Origin: Methanobrevibacter sp. V74
GTDB taxonomy: Archaea; Methanobacteriota; Methanobacteria; Methanobacteriales; Methanobacteriaceae
Direction of reading: 5' to 3'
NCBI RefSeq assembly: GCF_963082495.1
Contig: NZ_CAUJAN010000002.1
Location: forward strand, 124,001-188,000
DNA length: 64,000 nt
Position numbers and translations under genes: made by a program. The notes below the pieces were generated by a model. It searched no databases. It was not told the origin of the DNA and worked only from the letters and a program-made list of their open reading frames with translations. Shown one piece after another: positions 44,898 through 56,400 of this stretch. Positions within the stretch are counted from its first letter, which is position 1. Every line of letters starts with the position of its first letter.

Positions 44898-47655
44898 TTT
44901 TAACTGTAATTTTTTTACTTACACTGTCTTTTAAATAACTTACTTTGTAAGTGTATTTTTTCCCAATTTTTAGTTTTTTAAGAATGTTTTTCTTAATATT
45001 AAAGGTTGCAAGTCCTTTTTTATTGGTTTTTACGTTATATATTTTGCCATTAAATTTTAAAGTGATTTTTTTTCCTTTTAAATATTTTCCATTGATTTTC
45101 TTCAAATAAACTTTGATTTTAAGTGTTTTAGCTGATTTTTTAAGTTTTAAATTCTTAGCAATCACTATGCTTTTTACTGTTATTTTGTTAGTTGTTTTAA
45201 TTCCATTATACAATGATGTTATTGTGTATTTTTTAGAGCTTGGATTTAAATTAATTATAAATGAAGCAAATCCATTTTTATCAGTTTTTGCAAATATTTT
45301 CTGACTATTAACTTTGAAAATTATTGTTTTGCCACTTAAAGCCATATTTCCCTGAGTTAATCTAACTTTAAATATATTTCCACTTGTATAAAATGTTACC
45401 ACATTATTTCCAACCAGTTTAGTTTCTAAAATAGATACAGAAATGTTTTTAGCAAATGATTCATACTTATCATCCCCAGAATATGCAATATTAACATTGT
45501 GTTCACCTTCACATAATTCAAGGATTTTAATTTTAGCATTGCCTTTTACTAAAGTTTCAACATAATTTTTACCACCAACACTAACTGTTAAGTTACCAGT
45601 TGCATCTAAAGGTAAATTAATAGCAAAATATAGGCTATTGTCTTTAAAAGAATTTATATCCAATACTTTATCAATATTAACGATTTGAACTTTAGATACT
45701 TTAATACAAGTTGTGTTTTCATTTGAGCAATATTTATCATCACCTTTGTAATTTAAAATTAGGATATAAGTTCCTTCTTCAGAAAAGCTTAAATTTAAAG
45801 TTGAAACACCATTTATAATAGTTAAATTTTGTTTTATATTGTTAAGCTCAACAGTTAGGTTTCCAGTAGCATCATTAGCTAAATTAAAGGTTATATTTAC
45901 CTCATCACCCACTTTAACATCACTAGGAATTAGGATATTAATTAACGGATTAATCTTATCAACAGTTACAATAACATTTTTTGTTTTTTCTCTGTATTTT
46001 TTATTTCCAGAAAACTTCACAATTAAATTATTATTTCCAAAAACTAAATTTGGAATATCAATATTAATAGTACTATTAGTTAATTCTTTTGTATAATTTT
46101 TATCCCCTACAAAAACATCAATATTACCATTAGCATCAGCAGGCACAATAATTTTTAAAGTTGCATTTTCACCAACTTTGATTTCACTTGGAGCGATTAC
46201 ATAAATCTGATAATCATCAACTTTAGATACAATAAAATTAACTGAAGTTAAACCATGAATATGATTTACTTTATCAAAAAAGTAAATATTAGCCGTATAA
46301 TTACCTTCATCTAAATCATTAATAGTTACATTAACTAAAGCTTCATTATTTATACTTAAAGAATGAGTTTTATTATTAATAGTAACATTAACAATGCCAG
46401 ATATAGCCTCAGGCAAATTTACAGTTATATTTGCATTTTCAGTAGGATGAATATTATTACAGCTTGCATTAATGCCAATATTTTTAAAATTTAAATTAAT
46501 TATTTGTTCATCTAATTTAGCAGTGATCTTGTTATTTGAAGAATTGCTAGTGTAAATTACTTTAAAAGTACCATTTTCTAAAATTGCAGTCCATGCTAAT
46601 TCACCTGTATTTGAAGATAAATTAACCACCATAGGTCTTATATTTTTAATAACTTCATTTGTACCATTCCTCATTAATTTACCAATGATTTCATATTTAT
46701 TATTTCCCAAGTACTTTTCACAAATAGAAAATACCGCATAACTTGAAACTAAACATTTACCAATAGCCCACGTACCTGAAGGATAATAAGTCATCTGCCC
46801 ACTAAGGGTAACAACATAATTAGGAAGAGTATTTTGACAGAACCAACAATCTTTTAACATTCCTATTTGTGATGTAGTCATCATTCTTGCAAAAAAATGA
46901 GACTCAGGATCTTTATCTAAAATACAGTATTTAAATAATGCCTTAACATTAAAATAATATTTTTCAAGAATTATATCACACTTACTAAACTTACAATTAA
47001 TAAATTCAAAAGGAGAATGGTAAGATAAAACATAAGTACGGTAAAAATTTAAAAAAGTACAATTATGAAATTTGCCATCCATAAATTTACCTTTCACTAC
47101 ATTAAACCAACTATAATTACCACTAATTGGAGTATAATTTTGTACATAACCATAATCTTTTGCATCAAAAGTAATATTAGAAAATGTAAAATTAGAAGAC
47201 GCAGAAACAAATCCTAGTGACTGTGAATAACTATTAGAGTTAACTGGTTTAATAATAACATTTCCACCATTAATGGATTGCATTAATAAATTACTTGTAT
47301 TAAATTTTAAGTTTGATCCAACATAATAAATTCCATCAAATATATTAATTTTTACATTACCTTTGCCATTAACATCAATACATGCTAAATCTAGAGTTGC
47401 AAAAGGATTTTCATAAGAACCATTACCTCCATCTTCAGTGATGTTTTGACCAACATGAACTTCATAAAACTCTTCAGATGATTTTTGATTATTATTAACT
47501 GAACTTAATATGTTCTCATTATCAATATCATTAACAATTATTTCATCTCCATCATAGGTTAATGAACTATTATCATTTGTTGCACTAACTTGCCCAACAC
47601 AACAAATTAATAAAATCATCATTGTTAAAACAAAAACTTTTAACTGTTTTTTCAT
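44893..47655 (-). CDS. adhesin-like surface protein (beta-helix, Ig-like repeats, shared C-terminal module)
   Basis: A 920-residue secreted protein. In order: signal peptide (about 1-26, ending VSATND); an acidic linker; a beta-helix opened by YEVHVGQNITEDGGNGSY (about 65-330); four or five Ig-like repeats with DATGNLTV-type strands (about 400-800); and a basic C-terminal module (about 815-920, with KSAKTLKIKVYLKK and SYLKDSVSKKITVKK). There is no membrane anchor at its end, so it is either released or held by the basic module. The ATG has AAGGTG upstream. It is clearly paralogous to the second half of the 53411-57574 protein. Confidence 0.88.
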   Translation of the reverse strand: MKKQLKVFVLTMMILLICCVGQVSATNDNSSLTYDGDEIIVNDIDNENILSSVNNNQKSSEEFYEVHVGQNITEDGGNGSYENPFATLDLACIDVNGKGNVKINIFDGIYYVGSNLKFNTSNLLMQSINGGNVIIKPVNSNSYSQSLGFVSASSNFTFSNITFDAKDYGYVQNYTPISGNYSWFNVVKGKFMDGKFHNCTFLNFYRTYVLSYHSPFEFINCKFSKCDIILEKYYFNVKALFKYCILDKDPESHFFARMMTTSQIGMLKDCWFCQNTLPNYVVTLSGQMTYYPSGTWAIGKCLVSSYAVFSICEKYLGNNKYEIIGKLMRNGTNEVIKNIRPMVVNLSSNTGELAWTAILENGTFKVIYTSNSSNNKITAKLDEQIINLNFKNIGINASCNNIHPTENANITVNLPEAISGIVNVTINNKTHSLSINNEALVNVTINDLDEGNYTANIYFFDKVNHIHGLTSVNFIVSKVDDYQIYVIAPSEIKVGENATLKIIVPADANGNIDVFVGDKNYTKELTNSTINIDIPNLVFGNNNLIVKFSGNKKYREKTKNVIVTVDKINPLINILIPSDVKVGDEVNITFNLANDATGNLTVELNNIKQNLTIINGVSTLNLSFSEEGTYILILNYKGDDKYCSNENTTCIKVSKVQIVNIDKVLDINSFKDNSLYFAINLPLDATGNLTVSVGGKNYVETLVKGNAKIKILELCEGEHNVNIAYSGDDKYESFAKNISVSILETKLVGNNVVTFYTSGNIFKVRLTQGNMALSGKTIIFKVNSQKIFAKTDKNGFASFIINLNPSSKKYTITSLYNGIKTTNKITVKSIVIAKNLKLKKSAKTLKIKVYLKKINGKYLKGKKITLKFNGKIYNVKTNKKGLATFNIKKNILKKLKIGKKYTYKVSYLKDSVSKKITVKK

Positions 47656-47734
47656 CGTTTCACCTTCATTTTAGTATTAAACAATTAATTAAATAAAAAA
47701 ATAATATAAAAATAACATTATATTATCAATAACA

Positions 47735-50700
47735 TTATTTTTTAACTGCAATTTTTTTATTTGCATTATCCTTTAAGTAAGATACATTATAACTGTATTT
47801 TTTTCCAACTTTTAATTTTTTAAGAATGTTTTTCTTAATATTAAAAGTTGCAAGTCCTTTTTTATTGGTTTTTGCGTTATATATTTTGCCCTTGAATTTT
47901 AAAGTGATTTTTTTGCCTTTTAAATATTTTCCATTGATTTTATTCAAAGATACTTTAATTTTAAGTGTTTTAGCAGATTTTTTAACTTTTAGATTTTTAG
48001 CAGATATTATGCTTTTTACTGTTATTTTATTAGTTGTTTTAACTCCATTATACATTGATATTACGGTGTATTTTTTGGAACTAGGATTTAAATTAATCTT
48101 AAATGAAGCATAACCATATTTATCAGTTTTAGCTTGTGTTTTTTTACCGTTTACCATGAAAGTTATGGTTTTACCAACTAAATTTACATTTCCCCAAGTT
48201 AGTCTAACTTTATACTTAACCCCACTAGTATACGGCATTATAACATCAAAGCCAGATAACTTCACAGGAGGAATATTTACAACACAGTAATGAATATTCG
48301 CTGCATATTTATCATCCCCAAGATATATAATAGAAATATTATGATTTCCAGAAGATAGATCTGGAATTTTTAATAAAGCACTACCTTTGACAAGATTTAT
48401 AATATAAGCTGTACCATCAACATAGATAGTTAAATTCCCAATTGCATCATCAGGTAGACTAATAGTGAAAATTGAATTTCCATCAGATTGAATCTTGTTA
48501 TTCATATTAATCATTGGAATATCCTTAACAACAAAACTAGCCAATTTACTAACCTTATTAAATCTCATATCACCACTATATGTGACGTTAATTGAATAAT
48601 TACCAATTGGTAAATTTGGAATAGTTATTTGAAATACTCCTTTATCAATAATATATTCATATATTTTTTCACCAATTTTAAAAGAGATATTGCCTGATGC
48701 TTGATTATTTAAAGTAATTATAATCCTCACATCACCAACAGCAGTACCGTTTTCAACAAAAACAGATAAATTAGGATTAATTAATTCAGAACTATTTAAT
48801 GCAAAAATACTATTATCCTCAGAAGTGACATAAATCATACCATCAGCATTCATTATTGGATTTCCAGTTATTTTACATCCCAAATCAGACTTCCACAAAA
48901 CTTTACCATCACTATTGATTCCATAAAACATTTTACCAGAAGCAAAATACAAATTTCCATTATTATCTATTAAAACACCAGAACTTATACTCAAATCACT
49001 AACTAAAGATTCGATACCACTAATTAAATCATATTTATATAATTTACCTTGTGAATTAACTGAATATACTCCTTTTTCATGATTCAGAATTATCTTGTTT
49101 CCAACACCTCCAGTTACTTTTGTTTTCCACATTCGAGCACCAGAACTGTTATATGCAACAATAAAATCATCATGAATCGTGTAAATTATGTTTCCTTCAC
49201 CAATAACCGGCTTTACTTTAGCATAATTTCCACTTTTGATAAAAATAGTTTTCAACGTTTTAGCGTCAATTACTCTAAGAGTGTTTTGGGATAAAACAAC
49301 TATAATATCATCATTTAGTGTTGGTGAAGCAATAGGTTTTACATTACCTAAATCAACTATTTTAATTTGTCCACCATGCTTCCAAGCCTTAAATGGAACT
49401 ATAACAAGATTATAATTGTTTGATGAAACTTGATACTCACTAACAATGTATAAATTTGCATTAGAATCAATAATAGGTGAAAATAAACTAGATCCTTGAT
49501 ATATATTAGAACTCCCATAAATCTCACCAGTTGTTTGATTTATAAAGTATAATGTATCTCCAGATTTTGGTGAAATTATTACATCCCGACCAATTGTGAT
49601 TCCTGAAAAATTACCATCATGTGTTCCATATGAACAATTCCATCTTGGAGTTCCATTACTTGTAAAAGAATAAATTCTAGATTTTGTTGCTACATAAATA
49701 TTGCCTTCATAATCAATCATCAGACTACCAACAATTTCACCACCGATAGTTTGATTCCAAAATACATTACCATTAACTTCACTATCATATATTGATTTTC
49801 CACTATTGCTAGTGTCAAAACCTTCATTTACCCATTGGGAATTAGGATAATCCGATACGCTAAATGTGGTGGAATTAGAAACAGTAAAATAATTATTACC
49901 TGAATATGTTGCAACAAATGTATATTCACCAATTTCTAAATCTTCAATTATATAAACTAAATTACCAGATAATGGGATTTTTAATGTAACTCCATTAATA
50001 GTGAATGTTCCACTTACCTTTGGAGGAACACTAATATAAATAATTGCATCCTGACCAATTTTTATACTGCTGGATGAAATATTAAATGACAGATTAGTCT
50101 TATTTATTGTGAAATTATTAATTATTGTTTTATTAAAGTAAGTATCATCACCAGTATAAAATATTACAACATTTTTGATTCCAGCATCAATATTTTCAAA
50201 AGTTATTGTTGATTTTCCATTGACAACACTAGATGTATTTGTTTTACCATCAATTGTAGCACTTACATTCCCTGTAGCATTATCATTTAAAGTAATCTGT
50301 ATAGTAACCATTTCGCCATAAGTAATATCTTCAATTACCGCATCCATAGTTGAATTTAAATTATCTACTTCAAGATTATATGAACTTTCGCTAGATAAAT
50401 ACTTATCATCTCCACTGTAAATAGTTCTGATAAAATAATCCCCTCTACTTACATTTTTCATGGTATATGATGCTTTTGCATTTTCTAAAATTAATGTGTT
50501 AACAACACCATTTACTGAAATACTTACATTACCTGTAGCATCATCATTAACAGTGATATTTAAAACAACATCACCACCAACCACAAATTCATTAATTAAA
50601 ATTTTAGTAAAAGAATTATATTTAGATACTGTAACCGAAGTTGTTTTAATTTGAGGCAAATATTTTTTATCTCCAGTATAGTTAATAATGATTGGATAAT

Positions 50701-53348
50701 TACCTGCTTTTAAATTTTCAAAAATAAATATTGTATTAGCATTTGCAATTTCTTTTACCTGAGTTAAATTGCCAACACAAACTGTTAAATTGCCACTAAT
50801 ATCATTTGGAAGTTTGACTTCAACAACTAAATTATCACCATACATAACATTTTTAGCCTTAAATGAAATATTAGGATCAGATTTTAAAAATTTAAAATTA
50901 ATCGTGGTGAAAATTCCATTATAACTAGCAGTTAAAGACCCATCATATAACTCTGTTAAGGTATACTCCACTGTAGAATAACAATCTGTAATATTTTTAT
51001 TAATACTTCCATTAACTGGGATAATTTTTAAATTAAATTTAGGAAAATCCAAATATTCATCGCCATTAACCAGATTAAAACCAAACTGAACTAATGTCAC
51101 TTGATTTTGCTCAAGAGAATCTGAATTTGAAGTAATATTTAAAATTAACCAATTATCCATTTTTAAATTATTAGGTTTAGTTAAATTATTTAAATTGTTA
51201 CCCCACCAATTATAATTAACATTAATATTCTCAATGTTACCAGAAATAATATCCTTTTTGTTATTTATTAAAATCGAATTTTTAATTGATGCAAATCCAT
51301 TATTATAAACTATAACTGCATTATTATTCATAATTATAGAATTAACTATTTCAACAGAAGTAGAATCTATAAATTTAGATACTAAATTATCCATTATTAA
51401 ACATTTTAAAATAATTAAATTACCGTTATTCTGTTTAACAAAAGTATTTCCAGTTAAATTAACAATATTCATATTTTTAATAGTGAAATTACTGGCATTT
51501 ACACTAAACATAGACTTTGAAATACTACCAATAAATTTAGCATTACCCTCACCTTTAATTGTCAAATCATTATTTATTTGAAGATCTTCTTCATAAAAAT
51601 CCCCATCCATAATTAAAATATTTTTACAATTTTTAGAAAGTTCAATTGCTTTTTTAATTGAAAAAACAGGATTCGACCTTGATAATCCATTATTAGCATC
51701 ATTTCCATAATTTTTTGAAATGAAAATATATTCGCGAGTACTAATTACTGTTAAACTGTTTGATTTATGATTAGAAATACTTGGAATAACATATACAATT
51801 AAAAATGTCCAAATCATCAAAATCTAAAGTAAAACTAGTTGAATTTACTGTTTTAAAATACTTATTATCCACATAAACATCATAAAGCGTTTTATCTAAA
51901 ATATCTGAATCATAATATTGGGGATTAACTAATTTCGAATTAATTTTAAATGAAGCATTATCATCATTAACATCTAATAATTCAAGATTTAACCTTGAAA
52001 ATTCAATTGAATTTCCCAAATAATAATTATCCGAAATACTTGCATTTGATGAACCTAATTCAACATATAAAACATCACCATATCTAGTATGATTAATGAA
52101 TTTATTTCCTTCAATGATAACATTTGGAGAACCCCAATCCCCACCTGGATCTAATACACATATTGCTGTACCAATTGAAGCCGCATTTGAAATAAAAGTC
52201 GAATTTCTAACCTCTATTGAACCTTCATCCATTATAGAAATTGCTCCTCCACGACCAGTTCCAGTTGTTGATGTGTTATCAAGAGCCCAGCAAAGATTTT
52301 CATTATTTTTAAATAAAGAATTTTCAATATAAATATGAGGTGCTGTTTCATAATTACAAGCTCCAATTGCTCCTCCACCATTATTAGTAGTGCAATTATT
52401 ACCTTCAAATATTGTATTATAAATTTGCAAGTAACTATAAGTATACAATGCTCCACCATTCCAACCAGCTACATTATCTGTGAAATTAGAATCATAAATA
52501 GTTGTATTAGCTCCACCATGAGTATGAATTGCTCCAGCCCACCAAAAAGACCTATTTTTATAAAATGTAGTATTGTAAACAGTTAAAAGAGCACAATTAT
52601 TAATACAACCAGGTTCAGTTCTAGCATAATTATTTCCAAAATAACAATTTTTCACAAACATGTGCGCAGATTTAAAATGATAACGTTCAAAAATACTAGC
52701 ACAACCAAAATCAGTTGTACAATTAATAAAAGTACAATTATCTAAAGTTGCATAACCTCTTTTTAAATACACAATACAGGAATGACCTAACTTAGTATTA
52801 ATATTACTAAATGAGCAATTCACCAATGAGTTATTTGATTTACCAGCCATTTGAAGAAATATTGCATCAGGACTGTGCTGTACGTTAATCCATTTAAAAT
52901 CAATGCCTTTTAATGTTAAACCTGCATTAACCCCATCTTGGACAATAATAGCAGTATATTTGATTAGTTTGGGAATTGATGAATTATCACCAATATATGC
53001 TCCAGAACTACCTAAAATAGTAAAATTATTCAAAACTTTAATTTGACAGTTTGAATCAGAAGAATTAGTAGGATAAAAGTTAGTATTTTCCTTTAATTTT
53101 ACAATATAATCCTTATCTGTTTGTGATGCATAATATTGAAGTTCATCCCAATTATTCACTACAATGACATCAGATCCCGATTTTATTAAATCTGATGAAT
53201 CATCAGATTTCAATTCATTAGTAATATTACTAACTTCCAGATTGGAAGAATCATCATCTAAAGTTAAATTATCATTAATTTCATTTGCAGATACAATATT
53301 AATTCCTAAAAGTAAAACCAACATCAAAAAAATAAAAAACTTTTTCAT
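47735..53348 (-). pseudogene. giant adhesin-like surface protein, frameshifted (beta-helix, Ig repeats, propeller-like insert, shared C-terminal module)
   Basis: Two frames, 53348-51771 and 51820-47735, overlap. One T fewer in the TTTTT run (plus-strand A run 51801-51805) would join them into about 1870 residues. The first half has a signal peptide (MKKFFIFLMLVLLLGIN) and a beta-helix with WNGGALYTYS-type turns. The second half has more beta-helix (SKNYGNDANNG), then Ig-like repeats, a segment at its residues 680-1060 with repeated GNIYVATKSRIYSF-like blades resembling a PQQ-type beta-propeller, more Ig repeats and the basic C-terminal module ending KKIAVKK. It lacks a C-terminal span. It may be a true pseudogene, a phase-variable gene or a sequencing error. 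Confidence 0.8.
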
Positions 53349-53379
53349 AATCCACCTCCACTTATGGATCTTAAAATAA

Positions 53380-53417
53380 AAAAAAAAAATAAAATAGAGA
53401 AGAATTAACTCTATTTT
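53380..53417 (-). terminator. terminator of the 53411-57574 adhesin gene
   Basis: AAAATAGAG (53391-53399) and CTCTATTTT (53409-53417) form a 9-bp stem with a 9-base loop; read on the minus strand it is followed by a T-rich run (to about 53380). The stop codon is in the stem. The next gene starts only about 30 bases further on. Confidence 0.6.
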
Positions 53418-56400
53418 TTAACTGTAATTTTTTTACTTACACTATCTTTAAGGTAAGATACGTTGTAAGTGTATTTTTTACCAACTTTTAATTTTTTAAG
53501 AACATTCTTCTTAATACTAAAAATCGCTACACCTTTTTTATTGGTTTTTGCTTTATATTTTTTTCCTTTAAATTTTAATGTTATTTTACCTTTTAAATAT
53601 TTGCCGTTGACTTTTTTCAAAGAAACTTTGATTTTAAGTTTTTTAGCTGATTTTTTAACTTTTAAATTTTTAGCAGAAACAATACTTTTTATAGTGATGT
53701 TTTTATTTAATTTGACATTATCATATGTTGCAGTTATTGTGTATTTACCTGGTTTTGCATCAAGTTTTAAGATAGCATATCCATTTTTATCAGTGATGAC
53801 TGGATAAGTTTTCTTATTGAACTTAATAATTACTTTTTTTCCTTTAACTGCAACACCATTCAAAGTTACAAGAATCTTATATTTGTATCCACTAGTATAG
53901 TACATTGTAATATCTTTACCGGTTAATTTAGGTTTAGGAATGTTAATAGTAGTATTTTTAACTATTGGAGCATATTTATCATCACCAGAATAGGTAATTA
54001 TTATATTATGGTTTCCAGCTGATAATGCAGGAACATTTACAGTAGCACTACCATTAACAAGTGCTTGGGTGTAATTTTTACCATCCACGGTTACAGTTAA
54101 ATTACCAGTTGCATCAGCAGGTAAATTAATACTGAATGTAGGAGTGGTTGTACCTATTGGGGTTGTGATATTTAATACTTCATCAGTATTGTTTGTTTCA
54201 ACTTTAGATACGGTAAAATCAGTACTATTCTCATTAGCATCATATTTATTGTCACCCTCATAATTAACAATAACTGAATAAGTTCCTTCTTTTAAAGAAG
54301 TGAAAGTTAAAGAAGCAGTACCATTTATTATTGTTAGGTTTTGTTTATCATCATTTACTTGAATAGTTACATTTCCAGTAGCATCAATTGGAAAATTAAT
54401 TGTTATAATAACATCATCTCCAATTTTAGCTTCACTTGGAGCTATAATATTTATTTGATAATCTTCAATTTTGGATACTGTGAAATTAGTTGAAGCTTCA
54501 CCATAAACCTGATTTACTTCATCTTTAAATGTGGCATATACAGTGTATTCTCCTTCATTTAAAATCTCATCAACAGTAATATTAACAGAAGATGAGTCTG
54601 TAACATTTACTGTATAAGTTTTATTATTAACCACTACGTTAACTATACCATTTGAATTATCAGGTAAAGTCACAGTAATATTGGCATATTGTCCAACAAG
54701 AATATCTTCAACACTCACATCAATATCTGCTATTTCAAAATTCAATTCCAATTCTTCAAAGTCTAACTTAGCAGTAACTGTATGGTCTTTAGAATTACTT
54801 CTATAAATTACTCTGAAAGTACCATTTTCTAAAACAGCAGTGCCTGGTAATTCACCAGTAGTTGAAGATAAAGTAACATTCATAGGACCTAACTGATCAA
54901 TACCATCACTTGTACTATCATTCCACATTAATTTACCAACAATCTCATAAGCAGTATCATTAATATAATTTTCAGAAATAGAAAATATCGCATGCCTCTT
55001 AATAATACATTTATTAGAATCTGTAATGTTAAAATAAGAAGGAATTTCATTAGAACCTAACCAAACATCTTCAAATATTGCATTATCATTAAAAGTTTTT
55101 GCAAATTTAGAATAATTAGCTGAAAAAACACAATATTTAAATAGTTTTTCATACCAAATATTATAAAACATGGATTCTGTCGGACAATCAATATTGATGA
55201 ATTTACAATTCATGAATGTAATATTTTTACCAAAATAAGCACCAAAAAGATTATTTTTATTGAAACCAGTGAAAGTACAATTATAAAATTCGCCTTTAAG
55301 AGTCTCCCCCCTAATATCATAATTACATTTTGAAGCATCAAAAATTAAATTGTTATATTTCCAAAAATTTTTAAGTCCACCAACAATTATATGATTATCA
55401 TTACGACGTGATTTAATAATTACTTTACCACTAACCGGTTCCATAGTTAAATTACCAAAAGGTTTAACTTCAAAACCTAAACTATAATAAAAATCATAAG
55501 TTCCTTCAAAAATTTTGACTATTAGATTATCTTCTTTCCCATTTCCATCTCCATCTAAAATAGCATTATTAGCTATTTCTAAGTTTTTAAAAGGATTATT
55601 ATAAGATCCATTACCCTTTCCAGTATTTGGCCCAACATAAATAACACGTGGAGAATTTTCTCTAGAGGAATTATCTGATTCATCCCTTAAAACATTATCA
55701 TTATTTGATTTTACATTTTCATCATCCAAATTATCTTCAACATTCAATGTAGTTTCATCATCCAAATTATCTTCAACATTCAATGTAGTTTCATCATCCA
55801 TAGATAAATCTATTGAGTGATTACTATTTAATGTATCAGAACCATTGATATCTTCCAAAGCATTTCCTATTTTTGGAGAATTTCCTAAATAAGAACCAGA
55901 TTTATAAATATTCGCAAAGGGTATTTTTAAATCTATGAAAGAAGATGAAATAGTGTTTATAATGTCTCGGCAATAATTATTACTAACACTATTACCGCTT
56001 CCACCACCAATATATACTGCAGCATCACCACAGTTAACAGTACCAGCGGAGTTAATAGTTTTTAAAGCATTATAATGCACAGTAGTATTAACTGCACTCA
56101 TTAAATAAACCGCATATGTTCCATTTTTAACAAGAATATTATTATTGTATATATCATAGATATGATTTCCAGAAGTCCATTGAGCGTAACTAACTCCAAA
56201 TGCATTGAATGATGGATTATAACCTGCAACATTATTAACAAGAATAGTGTTGCCAGTTACATTAGCATAATCATCTTGTAATTCCATGCCAGATACTAAT
56301 GACCATGAATCAGTTCCTGCAGAACCTGTAACATCAATATTATTGCCAACAATAGTTAAACTAGTATCTCCATAGTAATTTTGGGAATAAATACCAAGAT

